From Pilaira anomala (taxonomy: Eukaryota > Mucoromycota > Mucoromycetes > Mucorales > Mucoraceae), in contig JAIXMQ010000080.1 of NCBI GenBank assembly GCA_025716855.1, forward strand, positions 39,199-103,198: a DNA stretch of 64,000 nt, in the 5' to 3' direction. The notes below the pieces were generated by a model. That model did no database searches and had not been told where the DNA came from. It saw only the letters and a program-made list of their open reading frames with translations. Positions 11,441-23,807 of the stretch are shown one piece after another; positions within the stretch are counted from its first letter, which is position 1, and every line of letters begins with the position of its first letter. The translations under genes and the position numbers were made by a program.

Positions 11441-14400
11441 TAAGCATTCGGTAGTATAAAAATCAATATATCTTTTGAGTACACACATCCTTTTTTTTTT
11501 TTTGACCGTGTTTATAATACATTGGTACTTCCAAATCATTTCCAGTCTTCTCCTGTACCTTGTTGCCAAATGGATTATTATTCCAGTATGGCGTAAGATT
11601 CAAAACGACTTTGATTGAAAGATTTGGTACTTATCATAAACAAAAAAAACATTAAGATATTATTACTATAAACAATTATCATCACCAAAATATATATTGT
11701 TTAGATATCACTTGAGGTGCGAAACTTATTCAAATTTATAATGCGTTTTTCAAAGAAGATTATTCGGGTAGGCGATTCTCATTTAGAACTTTTAAAAATT
11801 AAGAAATGTGTTCTTTTCAAATTTTTATATCAGCAGCCAAAATATATAGGTATTATATATAAAGAAGCTTCATTATGATCTTTTAACATCATAAATATGT
11901 AGTAGAGATCTTAATATATAAGCAAAGCGATACATTTTTTTCTCTTTGCTGGGTATTTTAAATAACAAACATGCTACTAATAAACGCAATTATATCTTCA
12001 CATCACCAACGAAAAATAACACACGGCGTTCTTTTTGTTTCATTTAATGCTTATTTATTTTCGTGTATGTATACTATGATAGCCAACATTGATTATTTAT
12101 TTAAAAAAAAAAGTCTTCTATTCTGATATGGTTCTGTTAAAAAAAAAAAAAAGAACTTGTAACGTTATTGGGACGTACCCGAGAAATGTAGATAACCATG
12201 TTTTCTATATATTTTTACATTAGAGACTACTAGATGGCTGCGCGCAGAAGGTACAATGGAAAGAACTTGAAACGAAAGTTTTTTTTTTTTTGTTCAAATA
12301 TCCCAAGAGGCTCTGCTTTTCATTAAAAAAAGATAGTTTTTGTCAAGTTATAACTGACGAATAATGATAGCAAAAATTTAAAGATGTCTAATAACTTCCC
12401 CATTTTGTAACAACGGATAGTTTGTATAAGCAATTTTTTTTTTTTTTTTTTTTTACTACATATATTGTCGTTTTGTTTTAATAAAAATTGTTAAAAAAAA
12501 TATACAATTGTTGTACCTTTTTTTTTTCAGATGTATCTTCTAATAAAACAGGTTTTACAATAACTAAAATTCATAACTATACAAGTGATAATCTTCTCTT
12601 TTTGTATGTGCAAGTAAAAAGTCTCTCTTTTGGGCAGTTTAAACTAACCATACCATATATCTTGATATGCGTGAGAGCATACCTAGCGCAAAAAAAAAAA
12701 AAAAAAAAAAAAAAAAGACTGGACCTTCTTAATACTTCACATCATCTTGATAGTTATTTTAATGCACCACAAGACAAAAATCTATAATTTTTGATAACTT
12801 TTTTTTTTTCAAATTATCTATCAATCTCTCAATGTTATTGTTTATTCATTTTTAATTTGACATAGAATTTTCAATTGAGTAGTGTATTAAGAAACTCATC
12901 TATATGTTTCCGTTTTTTGTTATCATGTTGAGGTTTGTTAGAAGCTGATATATGATAAAAAAAATGATTGGATGTTGAATCCCCCCCCCCCCTCGTTGTA
13001 ACCATTATATGCTAAAAGATAAAATCATAGTCAGTCTCTAAAAGATTTTGATATATTCACGTGTGAGAATATATATAACAGATAAAGCTTAATTGAAAGC
13101 TGTGACTTTTAGTAAAACAGTTAATATCCCCCCAAAAAAAAACTGCAGCACTTCTATTTGATGTGTCATTGAATCTAAGTGGTGTTGCACCCAAATGTGT
13201 GTCAAGTTGAGCTTTGTACAAGTTCAATCTAGTTGAATTATATATCTCTTTGTGAGAGGATATACTAAAAAATTCAAAAAAAGCTTTATGTACACGTCAA
13301 GTATTTGATGTAAATGATTCAAATTAGATCTTGACATTAAGGAGCACAAAATGATGTTGTTCGAAGAAGACGTACGTTTAACATCGAGTATCATTTGGAG
13401 ATAAAGCGAAATCTTTTTTACACGATAATATGCATTTTTACTTTTGGTTTTTAATCGTTCATAATAATGAAATTAGTCATGTATACTAATTCAAGAAAGT
13501 CTATTTTAAGTGTTTCAAATAATTAGATCATTCAAAGTAAGAATCAGTTTTCTTTAACCCGCTCCCTCCCCCCCAATCCCTCTTTCCCCATTTTTTTTTT
13601 TTTTTTTTGCTTATCTTGGGCATTTTAACAAATGTATGTGCGTATATAGGATATAGAAAATGTTTATTATACTATTTCAAAATATGAAGAACAGCAGTAT
13701 CCGCTATGAAGTTCATTTGTTTATTCAACAAACAATAATAAGAAAAAAGAAAACAATAAATAGATTACAAATGTTGGCTAAATGTTAACAATGTTTGTTT
13801 GCTTATAATATTAACAGAATAACAAATGCGTACATTTGTAAACATTACTGACGATAAAAACCCAAAAATGTTACACACCTTTTTTTTTTTTTTTGTCTTG
13901 TGGAGAGATTTATTATACTATTAATAAAAACAAGAATCTAGACAATTTAGTTTAGAAAGAGAGAGAGAGATAATAAAATATACATAAAGTTTCAATGACA
14001 CAACTATTACACTAGAATAGCACAATCTAAGAAAAAAAAAAAAAAAAACGACACTGTGTAATCTTTAGAACCACTGCAAATGAAAGTAAAAGCACGTTCT
14101 TTGAAGTATGGATTGACAAAAAAGAAACTCTATTTCCTAATTCGTTCCGGAACTTCCGAATGAGTCGTAGTGAAATAAAAGATATAGAATTCACGTGTAT
14201 AGACGCATGCCTTTGTACCGCCTAGTTGCCTCATTCAAATGAAAAAAAAAAAAAAGAGAGTGTGTAGTTGAGTTAAATTCCATTATAAAATTGGATCTTA
14301 TATTTGAAATTGATTTGATTTTTATATATATATATATAGATTTAGTTTTATTTTAACTTGTATGTATGAACATATATACATTCTTTCTTTCTTTCTGTTG

Positions 14401-16162
14401 TCAAAAGGGGGTGAGGGGGGGGGGGAAGGGGCTTATAATAAATAAGAACACATACAAAGTATTACGAAGCAACACTATTTGTTACACTTGGAAACCTTTT
14501 TTTTTTTTGTGTGTGATTGCATGCAATAAGTGACAAAAAAAGGGAGTTGAACAGCTTTGAAGAATCAAATATTCCATTTGTGTTCACTTAATTAACATGA
14601 TATGCTAACGCTAATGATATCCGCGCTCGTAAATGGTTATTCGTTTCGCACGGGAGAACCGTTCTTCGGAATTAGGATGCATCTCACTTCTATTAATAAT
14701 ATCGCTAGAACTTTCCTGATCTCTTTTTTTTTTTTTTTTTAAACAAATGAGAGAGGATTGGGGGGAGGGAGGAGGAGGGAAGGTTTCCTTATTCAATTAA
14801 CAATCAAGCGTTGGACTTTGTAAAAAAAAAAAACTCGTTTTAAAGAATTAGACTTCCTTGATGTTCTGTGTAATCTTTTTTTGTTTTTGTGTGAAAATCA
14901 ATGACATTTAGATGTCATGATACAAAATGAAATAATACATGGAATTGTTAAAATAATAAAATCGATTTTTTCGTTTATATTGGTTATAGATTATTAAACA
15001 CAATGAAGCCTTTTATTTGATTCTAATACAAAAATATCTAGCCTTCAGAGAGAGAGAGAAAAAAGAAAAGTATCATTATGTTTGTGTAATCCAAGAGAAC
15101 AATGAAAATGAAAAAATGAAAGCACAGGTGTCACACACACAAGTTTCAATATCGGAATAAGAAAATTAAAAGTGTCTAAAAAAAAAAAAAAAATGTGTCA
15201 TGATGGCACCACAAAGATTTAAAGAATTATTCGTCGTGAGTCAAGTTAAGAAAAAAAAAAAAAATCTGGTACCAAAATGAGCCTATACATAGAAATTCCG
15301 TGCACGCTCTTGTTTCGAAAATAGCATTGTTATCTTTTATTTTTTTTTAAGAAGAAGAAGAATAAAATATGCTAATTGAATTGAATCATTGTAACATTAT
15401 GAGTTTTTTTATTATAAAAAGAGTCAAATAATTAAAAGTGCATGATGTATTCTATCTTCATGAGAGAATAACAATCACCATAAAAAGGTCTGGTCAAAAA
15501 AAGTTCCAGTAGAATCAATTCATTACCATAAGCGATTTTTTAGAAAAAAAAAAAAAAAAAAGTCTGTGCAACTTTTTTTTTTAAACCTCAATTTGGAATA
15601 AAATCGGGTCTCTCCTTTATGACCCTATTTTTTTTTTTTTTAATTCAGCTTACATTTACCATCAGAAAAAAGAAGTTATTTTGTTGTGTTCCCATTCATG
15701 CAACTGTTGTTTACTAGACTACTTTTAGTAGATAATGTAAAGAAATTCAAAACTACTTTTTTTTTAGTGTCATTTTCATCATGATGTTGTGAAAGAGTAA
15801 TATAATATAGACTCAAGAACACTATAGAAGAAATAAAGAGATTAAAATAATTAACCATATTAGAAAGACGACGCGTAATCAAATTACTCGATAGAGAGAG
15901 AGAGAGAGAATAAAAAAAAACAGCTCAGCACTTCGTCAGGGCCCATCTAATAAAAAGTAACAAGTTTTCCGATTATGACAAATTTTTGCATAAAAAATCG
16001 CTGATGAATTCAATCCGATTTAAACCCCATTTTTCTCGATAAAGTTTTCAACAAAACTCAGCAAATTCGTGTGGACCAAAAATGCACACATCCTAAAAAT
16101 ATAATATAAATTCCGATCTGTAGTAGTCGTATGTAGTAGTTATTAGTGATTTTTTTATTATT

Positions 16163-18056
16163 TTAATATCTTTCAAAAGATAAGTCATGATCATGATTTA
16201 CACGGAATGGTTTAGGTAAAAGAGAGTTAATAAAAGAAGCAGCGGTAGGATGAGAAGTAGATTGAGATGGAAAGAAAGCAAAGAAAATAAAAGTAATAAT
16301 AAAAGTATAGAGAAGGAAATTAAGTGTGGTATTACGAGAGGTGGTAGCAGAGAATTCAGGTTTGAATTCGATTTGGTCTTGTACCTTTCTTGGTAAGGGA
16401 GTTTTACCAAAGCTAGTCGTGACTTGATCAGAAGTTAACTTACTACCAGCAAGTACGATGGGTACACCTGTACCGGGATGCGTACTATAAAAAAAAAAAA
16501 AAAAAAAAAAGAAAGGTGATTAGATAAGAGAGAAACAATGAATATATAAAATTACCTTGCACCAACGAAAAAGAGATTATCAAAACGTTCAGTAGAATCT
16601 TTTGTGCTAGGACGGAACCAGAGTACTTGAAGAATATCATGAGATAAACCAAGGATAGAACCTCTCCACAAGTTAAATTTACTTTGCCAAATAGCAGGAT
16701 CATTATAAGATTCATTTTCAATTAAATCCGAGAAATTCTTGATAGCTAAACGACGTTCAATGACTTCGATTACCATGGCACGAGCACGTTCGACTAATTT
16801 GGGATAATTTTCTTCGATCCCATTCCCGGTTAAACTCTTCATATGACCAATCGGTACCAAGACAATGATGGAATCCTTATTTTCGGGTGCAGCTGTTGGA
16901 TCAATACGAGAAGGTACATTCACATAAAATGAAGCTTCAGAAGGAAGACTATGTTGATCAAAGATTTCATCAAAGCTCTCTTTATAAGCTTCAGCCAAAA
17001 AGATATTATGCACATCCAATTGAGGTACCTTTTGCTTCATGGACCAATAAAATGAGATGGAAGAAGAAGTCAATTTTTTGGTTGCCAAGGTATTTTTTGT
17101 CCAGTTACAAGGTGGTAATAAATGATGATAGGCATAAACGAGATCTGCGTTACAAACAACAGCATCGGCTTCAATTACCTCTCCGCTCTCTAAAGTGACA
17201 CCGGTCACCTGTCTACCTTGCGTATTGATTTTAGCCACGGGTGCATCGTACTTGAATTCGGCATGATACTTTTCCTTTGCAATCTTTTCAATCTTTTGAA
17301 CTACCATATTAAATCCACCCCGAGGATACCAAATTCCTTCAGCAAATTCAGTGTATTGTAATAAACTATAAACAGCGGGAGCATCATAAGGGGACATACT
17401 ATTAAAATGACGATTTAGATTATATATATATATAAATAAATAAAATAGCTTTTTTACCCCATATACATGGTTTGGAAAGTAAAAGCCATACGCATCTTTT
17501 TTGTCAAAAAGTACTTTGAGGCACGATCATAAATCTTTCCAAACAAATGAAGACGAAGGACATCCGGAGCGAATTTAAGTTTGATCATATCCCAAATGGA
17601 TTCAAAGTTACGTTGAATAGCGATAAAGACACCGCGTTCATAATGGATATTGGTTTCTTTTAAGAAATCCAAGAAGCGACCAAAGCCTTCAGGACCTTCT
17701 ACACGATCCAATTCGGCCTTCATACGCGTTAGATCCGAAGAGAGTTGAATGGATTCACCATCATTAAAATGGACTTTATAATTGTTTTCACATCTTAAGA
17801 GATCGAGATGATCATCAATGTTTTCATCCAGGTCAGCAAAGGCATCCTTAAAGAGTTTAGGCATTAAATAAAGAGAGGGACCTTGATCGAAACGATGACC
17901 GCCTTGATAGATAAAAGAACAACGACCGCCAGAGAAAGAATTCTTTTCAACGACAGTTACCTTGAATCCTTCACGAGAAAGACGTGCAGCTGTTGCAGTA
18001 CCTCCAATACCGGCACCAATAATCACAATATGTTTTTGTTGTGTAGAAGAAGACAT
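16163..18056 (-). CDS. carB: Phytoene dehydrogenase CarB
   Basis: CarB desaturates phytoene stepwise to lycopene (and onward in the torulene/carotene branch), the middle of fungal beta-carotene synthesis, at membranes. Three exons join in phase: 18,056-17,458, 17,398-16,556 and 16,484-16,163, giving 587 residues, close to known mucoralean CarB. The N-terminus has the dinucleotide-binding loop VIIGAGIGGTATAARL (about residues 11-26) and an acidic residue ending the second strand. The C-terminal phytoene-desaturase signature FVGASTHPGTGVP spans the second intron. Near the C-terminus there is a single hydrophobic membrane segment (LNFLLYTFIITFIFFAFF). The gene is divergent from carRP with 437 bp between start codons, so the two should be co-regulated; in related fungi both are induced by blue light. 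A longer in-frame extension upstream of 18,056 is poly-A-derived and was rejected. Confidence 0.97.
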
Positions 18057-18406
18057 GATGATAATAATAAAATGTTTATAATAAAGAAGGAAAGAAAGAA
18101 AAAAAAAAAGAAAAAAAAACAGGTTACTTTTTATAACGATTGATCTCGATCTTTTTTTTTTATTGGGGGGACCTAATTTCATTGTTCTTTTCTCTTTTTC
18201 CGTTTTAAGAATTTTAAGCACGATTTTTTGATGATTTCTTTTTTTAGCTCCTTTGTAAAACTTAATTTATGTGTTCCCTTTCATTTATGGAAAGTTTGTA
18301 TACGCTTACGTTTTTTTTTTTTTTTTTGAAAGTCCATAAATAGGCCGCTTTAGAATCCCTTTTTTTTTTTTTTTTCTTTTTTATTTGTACTTTACACTTT
18401 TACACG

Positions 18407-18441
<35 letters not shown>

Positions 18442-18493
18442 TCTTTTCTTTTCTTTTTACTAATTGTTATATATATACATTACTCACATCATC
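18057..18493. promoter_or_regulatory. Shared divergent promoter of carB and carRP
   Basis: This 437-bp interval separates the two carotenoid start codons and must hold both promoters. At 18,137-18,151 it carries CGATTGATCTCGATC, with two GATC cores two bases apart, 81 bases upstream of the carB ATG. Tandem GATC cores resemble binding sites of White-Collar-type GATA photoreceptors known from Neurospora light-responsive elements; the role here is inference. A CATAAATAG block at 18,334-18,342 could be a TATA-like element about 150 bases before the carRP ATG. The carRP leader contains a (TC)n tract at 18,409-18,433 and T-rich runs that are probably in the 5' UTR. Confidence 0.7.
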
Positions 18494-20379
18494 ATGTTGA
18501 CTTATATGGAAGTTCACTTGTATTTTACATTACCAGTCATTGGGTTACTCTTTTATATTCTGAAACCATTTCACTCCAAGCAAGATAACCTGAAATATCA
18601 GTTTTTGACCTTTATGGCAGTTTCAACAGCGTCTATTTGGGATAACTATATTGTGTATCATAAAGCTTGGTCTTACTGTCCTACCTGTGTTGTTGCTGTC
18701 ATTGGTTATGTACCTCTGGAAGAATACATGTTCTTTGTCATTCAAACCTTGATGACTGTCTCCTTTGCTAATTTAGTGATGCGATGGCATTTACCTAACT
18801 TCTCTATCGGGACGAATGTTCCGGTAATACAATCGATATTTATTCGATTTGTACCTATTTTTGGTTTATTGACGGTTGCATATAAAGCTTGGGTAAAGTA
18901 ATATTAAGTTTAAATTAAATTTGATTCGTATTTATTTATTTATATATATATATTATTTATATACAGTATGCCGCTGTACCAGGTAAACCCCTCTTTTATG
19001 GTGGTTGTATTCTTTGGTATGTATGTCCTGTATTAGCATTACTTTGGTATGGTGCAGGTGAATACATGTTACGTCGTCCATTGGCAGTATTCATATCGAT
19101 TATGGTACCTACGATTTATCTTTGCTGGGTGGATCAAATTGCGATTAGAGCAGGTACATGGTCGATTTCACTTCAAACAAGTACGGGTAAAATGGTCGTA
19201 CCCCATTTACCAGTGGAAGAATTTATGTTTTTCTTGATGATTAATGTAGTGCTTGTGTTTGCAACATGTGCAGTGGATCGAGCCCAAGCGGTGATTCATC
19301 TTTACAAGACTGAATCGATTCAACGTCAAAAAAAGACCGAAGCACCCTTTTTATCAAGAATGTCAGAACTTGCTTGGGCATTTTGTTTACCTGATCAAAT
19401 GTTGAATGCTGAAACCTTAAAAAACTTGGAAACGAGTTGGGAAATTTTGAAAAAATCTTCTAAATCATTCTATACTGCCTCTGCCGTCTTTTCAAATCAT
19501 ACGCGATTGGATCTTGGTGTACTCTATGGTTTTTGTCGTGCAACGGATGATTTATGTGATGATGAAAATGTGTCTGTGATCAAAAGAAAGGAACAATTGG
19601 CTTTAACCCATCAATTTGTGAAAGAATTGTTTAGTCAAAAAACAAATACACCTGTCATTGATTGGGAACTTTATAGTCGTGAATTACCTTCGAATTGTAT
19701 TATGGCCTTTCAATCTTTTACTCGTCTTCGTCATATATTAGAAGTGGATGCAATTCAAGAATTATTAGATGGTTATAAATGGGATTTAGATCGTACACCC
19801 ATCAAGACACAACAAGATCTTTATAAATATTCTGCTTGTGTTGCAAGTAGTGTAGGTGAAATGTGTACTCGTATCTTATTACATCATGATCATCGTGAAA
19901 AAGATGATTGGATTTTGGCTCGTGCACGTGAAATGGGTTTAGTACTTCAATTAACAAATATTGCTCGTGATATTGTGACAGATAGTCAAGAATTAGGTCG
20001 TTGTTATTTACCCAATGAATGGTTATCAAATCAAGAATTAGATTTAATTTCAAAAGGAAAAGTACGTGATATAGGTGAACCAAGATTATTAGAACTTTCA
20101 AAGAGGTTGATCTTTGATGCGGATCGTATGATGGTCATTGCAAATGAAGGTATTGATAAATTACCTCCACATTGTCAAGGTGGTGTGAGAGCCGCTTGTA
20201 ATGTCTATGCTGCTATTGGTGACGTGATCAAGGCAGAAAACACAACTTATCCTACACGTGCTCATATTAAAAGTTTAGGTAGATCTAAAATTGCACTTTT
20301 AAGTGTTTATAATTTATATGAAAAAAACAAACAAAAAAAGACACGTCAAGGAAAGATTCGTAGTTTTATTGTTGAATAA
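18494..20379 (+). CDS. carRP: Bifunctional lycopene cyclase/phytoene synthase CarRP
   Basis: This one protein carries out two separated steps: the P domain condenses two geranylgeranyl diphosphates to phytoene, and the R domain cyclises lycopene to beta-carotene. Exon 1 (18,494-18,892) and exon 2 (18,967-20,379) join in phase 0, giving 603 residues. The N-terminal R domain (about 1-240) is a multi-helix membrane domain with two copies of the cyclase motif, VPLEEYMFF (about residues 75-83) and LPVEEFMFF. The C-terminal P domain (about 270-590) has both aspartate-rich motifs of trans-isoprenyl synthases, [10 protein letters not shown] and [10 protein letters not shown] chose the start at 18,494 because it begins the hydrophobic R domain; an in-frame Met 10 codons upstream is possible. 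The partner gene is carB on the other side of the shared promoter. Both domains look intact. Confidence 0.97.
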
Positions 20380-20629
20380 AAAACTAAAAATAAAAGAAAA
20401 AAAACTCTCTATAAAATCACATGATCTTTCTTATTATTATTATTATAACCCGGATTCGAGAAGTACCAAGATTTGATTGGACACTAAAAGAATTCTTCTC
20501 GACTTTCTGTCAATAAAATTATTTTCTTCTTTTTTTGGAAATAAAAAGGATGGGGGAGGGGGAAACTAAAAAAAAAAAAAAGGGCTTTTTTTTCTTCTTC
20601 TTTTTTTCTTTTTCATAAGCTATTTAAAA
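20380..20629. other. carRP 3' region and promoter of the AT-hook gene
   Basis: A 250-bp spacer between two plus-strand genes. It has an ATT microsatellite at about 20,432-20,447 and T/A runs near 20,567-20,600 just before the next start. No gene is seen. Confidence 0.5.
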
Positions 20630-21550
20630 ATGAACAAATATCCAAATTTACCGTCTATATCCACTTTATTAACTTTACCACCTTCTCCTCCTCGAATTGT
20701 AGTAGAAAATGTTCAACAAGACGATGACGACGAAGAAGGTTATTTAAAATCACCAAATCATCATCATCATGCTAGACTTTCTCCCATGTTATCACCTATC
20801 GATTCATATCCATCTTCCATCAATAGTTTTTCATCTCCAAATTTAAATCCACAGCAACAACAACAACAACCACAACAGCAACAATTATCTCCTTTACCTG
20901 CCATGTTATCTTTACCTCCATTACAAGGTGATGATCCACCTCGAAGGCTTCAAAGACATCCTTCCGTCTCTTCCATTACTTCACCTAAACCAACTTATAA
21001 TTCATTATGGTCATTATCTTCTACTACTTCTCCTTACTGTACACCAGAACCCATCGTCACTCCACCCTCACCCATGATGTTATCCAGTCGATCTGTTTCA
21101 CCTCCAACGAGTGTCGAAAGACCTCCTTTACCACCTTCGACACAAATCGTATTATCCGAATCAGGTCAACCTATTTTAAAACGAAGACGAGGTAGACCAC
21201 CAAGTATGCGAGAACCTACGCTTGAAGGAGGCTGGACCTTTTTAACACCTACTGTCTGGGACGTAAATCAACCAACACAACCACAACCACAACAATCACA
21301 ACAACCACAAAATACAACAACAGCAGCAGCAGCCTCAACAGCAGCAGCCACTGATTCGGTGATGAATGGATCTATGGCAGCATTTACAAGTTCAACTATG
21401 GATATGGTCTTACAAATGCCACGAAAGAAAAGAGGAAGAAAACCAAAAACTCATATTGTAGGTAACTCTTGTTTTGTTTGGAAAGATATCACTGCTTCCA
21501 GAAGATCAACAAAAGTTATCAAGGAACAAAAAGCTGCTTTAAGGAAATAA
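20630..21550 (+). CDS. AT-hook DNA-binding protein, 306 aa
   Basis: A single-exon gene encoding a largely disordered protein with two AT-hooks, short minor-groove binding motifs of chromatin and transcription proteins. AT-hook 1 is KRRRGRPPS (about residues 184-192) and AT-hook 2 is PRKKRGRKPK (about 264-273), each with the R/K-G-R-P/K-P/K core. The remainder is rich in S, P, Q, T and A with polyglutamine (near 75-86), PQ and alanine runs. A conserved-looking block GGWTFLTPTVWDV lies between the hooks, and a basic C-terminus follows the second hook. No larger DNA-binding domain is seen. It starts 250 bp after carRP on the same strand, so an effect on the carotenoid locus is possible but only suggested by position. 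The start is the first ATG after a stop and fits the family style. Confidence 0.8.
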   Translation: MNKYPNLPSISTLLTLPPSPPRIVVENVQQDDDDEEGYLKSPNHHHHARLSPMLSPIDSYPSSINSFSSPNLNPQQQQQQPQQQQLSPLPAMLSLPPLQGDDPPRRLQRHPSVSSITSPKPTYNSLWSLSSTTSPYCTPEPIVTPPSPMMLSSRSVSPPTSVERPPLPPSTQIVLSESGQPILKRRRGRPPSMREPTLEGGWTFLTPTVWDVNQPTQPQPQQSQQPQNTTTAAAASTAAATDSVMNGSMAAFTSSTMDMVLQMPRKKRGRKPKTHIVGNSCFVWKDITASRRSTKVIKEQKAALRK

Positions 21551-21741
21551 TAATAAAACTATTTTTGGTGAATATAAAAAAAAAAAAATATAATTTTTTT
21601 TTTTTTTTTTAAGAAGCCGATTTTTTTTTCAGCCCTTTTCAATGTGTAACAAACGAATAAGTTATAATATACTACTTCAGGACTTTTTTTTTTTTTTTTT
21701 TTCTTTTTTGGTTCAAGTTCTTTTTTTTTATTATTTTCGTA

Positions 21742-22719
21742 ATGTTGAAAAGTCGATCCTTGTTTCAAACAACAAAAAGGTTTTATTCTGCTGTACCTTT
21801 ATCTTTCAACAAGTTCTCGATGAAACCTTCGAATGACCCACCTGTCTTAATTTGTCATGGACTCTTTGGCTCAAAACAAAATTGGACTTCTTTAGCCAAA
21901 GCCATGAGTAACCGATTATCCAGAACAGTCTATACGATTGTAAGACAAAAAAAATATGTATATATGTCACTTGAAAACTTATCTTGTTTTTTTTTTTTTT
22001 TTCTTGTGTGTATAGGATCTTCGTAACCATGGTGACAGTCCTCATCGTAATGTTCATACTTATGAAGCCATGTCAAACGATCTGGTCGAGTTCATTTCAC
22101 AAGAAGGTATTCAAGATCCAATTTTATTAGGACATTCGATGGGAGGAAAAGCAGTGATGACAGCTGCTTTACAAAACCCAGATAGTGTCTCAAAATTGAT
22201 CGTAGTGGATATGCCACCTGTCCCGATGCGTCTCTCGAAAGAATTTGCAAGTTATGTTGAAGCGATGCGAGCGATCGAAAAGGCCAAGCCAAAGAAACAA
22301 AGTGAGGCCGATGCGATTTTAGCAAGATATGAATCCAATGTGGGTGTACGCATGTTCTTATTGACCAATTTAAAACGTAATGAAGAAGGTGAATATAAAT
22401 TTCGAGTACCTTATGAAACATTAGGTGGTGCCTTACAAAATATTGGTGGGTTTATTGATCCAAGTATGGTTGAACCCTTTGAGAAACCTACCTTGTTTAT
22501 TGCAGGTGGTCATAGTCCTTATTATAAACCATTTCAACAACAAAAGAAAGATATTGATGTCTTGTTTCCTAACTCTGAATTACATGTAGTTGAAGGTGCT
22601 GGACACTGGGGTAAGTAAAACAAAAGAAAATAAAACTTTTCTTTAAACTAAAACCTTTTTTTTTAGTCCATGCCGAGAAACCAGATACAGTATTAAATTT
22701 AATTACATCCTTTGTTTAA
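21742..22719 (+). CDS. Alpha/beta hydrolase, ABHD11/Imo32-like, mitochondrial
   Basis: A serine hydrolase of the alpha/beta fold, close to human ABHD11 and yeast Imo32, which act in the mitochondrial matrix. Exons 21,742-21,939, 22,016-22,610 and 22,667-22,719 join in phase, giving 281 residues. The N-terminus (MLKSRSLFQTTKRFYSA) looks like a mitochondrial presequence. Family landmarks are visible: HGLFGSKQNW (oxyanion loop), DLRNHGDSPH after the first intron, the nucleophile elbow GHSMGG, VVDMPP, and GAGHW with the catalytic histidine at the second intron. The catalytic acid should be in the later loop near FIAGGHS or upstream, as in ABHD11. The physiological substrate is not shown by sequence. 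A second Met at about residue 28 could give a cytosolic form. Confidence 0.9.
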
Positions 22720-22786
22720 ATAATTACATTTTAGAAACTTTAGATTCTTGGATTTCCTTTAAAAATTAAACTGGCGATCATGTTCC

Positions 22787-22820
<34 letters not shown>

Positions 22821-23807
22821 CCTTTTTCAGTTTTTTATTTTGTTGTACAACGAGCAAATCCTTTTTATTTTCTTGTGTAATTGTTTATATTTTAGCTTTT
22901 CTATTATATATTAGTGAGTTAAAATTATTTAAACAATATGTTTCAGGTTTTTGAAATATTCATTATTCCTTTGTAACTAAATTCTTTCTTCTTCTGCTTT
23001 TACTTATACGGATGATGATGACCTTTTGTCCTCTTTATAATAGGTCAATCACAGATTACCTATTCCTTTAGTATCGTACCACCACCCTCTCTCTTAATTA
23101 TGTACCCGCTATTATATAGTTATCAGCTTTAAAATAATCACACCAACGCCATTTTGGCAGAAATGGCGCTTAAAAGTAGTGCAAAAAAAAAAAAAAACAG
23201 GTAGTAGAGAATCAGTCTTGAAATCTAATTCCCCTCCCCCCCCCTTTTTTTTTAAAACCGTTAAGAAGATATGTATTGAAGAAGAGTAACAAGTAGATGA
23301 TAACCATGTGCTGTATAATAGCTACGAGTGATTTTTTTTTTTTTTTTTTTTTTTTTGCATGATCATTTTTTTTACAAGTTAAAAAAAAAAAAAGAAAAGA
23401 TCCAATCTACACATTTTGTATGTGGTGCCACAATTGTGGGGCACAAGAAAGTGTTTGGGTAACTACTCTTATAACAGTCTTTTTGCTTGCTTGTGTTTCC
23501 CGAATCATGTTTATTACTTCCTTGCTCGTTAAAGTTTTTCTGTAAAGTACATAAGACAGGATCATCTTTGACGGATTAAATTACCCCCACACTACCTACC
23601 AGCAAATATGTATTTTGTTGTCATTGCATAAACTTTCATTTCATTTGATTACGTAAGTAATGAAACAAGAGCAGTATTATAAAATGATTGTGAAAAGAGT
23701 AACGAACTTAAATATATATATATACACAAATATTTTTTTTTTTTTAATTACTCTTTATTTTTATTATAAGCAAACAGGATATCTTTTTTTTTTTTTTATG
23801 TATATAA
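22720..23807. other. Convergent intergenic region
   Basis: Lies between the 3' ends of the hydrolase gene and MAD1. No gene is seen. It holds long T runs (22,801-22,820 and 23,333-23,356), a small palindrome at about 23,151-23,169 (GCCATTT and AAATGGC around a six-base loop) and AT-rich DNA. A 62-codon open frame at 23,660-23,848 is mostly homopolymer and overlaps the MAD1 end. Confidence 0.5.

Larger units (their letters stand above)
8911..16162. other. 7-kb gene-poor region between clathrin and carB
   Basis: No intact gene is visible over about 7.2 kb. It holds repeat copy B (about 9,790-9,950), a coding-like decayed stretch (about 9,990-11,440), many poly-T/poly-A runs of 10-25 bases (for example 12,434-12,454 and 12,691-12,716), AG microsatellites (13,959-13,970 and 15,891-15,908) and a short G-rich tract (14,407-14,430). 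Open frames at 12,488-12,787, 14,611-14,796 and 15,676-15,882 are short and built partly from homopolymers. The clathrin promoter should lie just above 8,910. The region could hold noncoding transcripts or regulatory DNA for carB. Confidence 0.5.

Noticed and set aside
16198..16410. Minus-strand leucine-rich 70-codon open frame that looks like a membrane peptide
   Set aside because: It is a shifted frame of carB exon 3; the correct frame continues the desaturase signature into the real C-terminus.
17883..18143. Plus-strand open frame overlapping the carB start
   Set aside because: Antisense of carB exon 1 with poly-K from a poly-A run in the carB leader.
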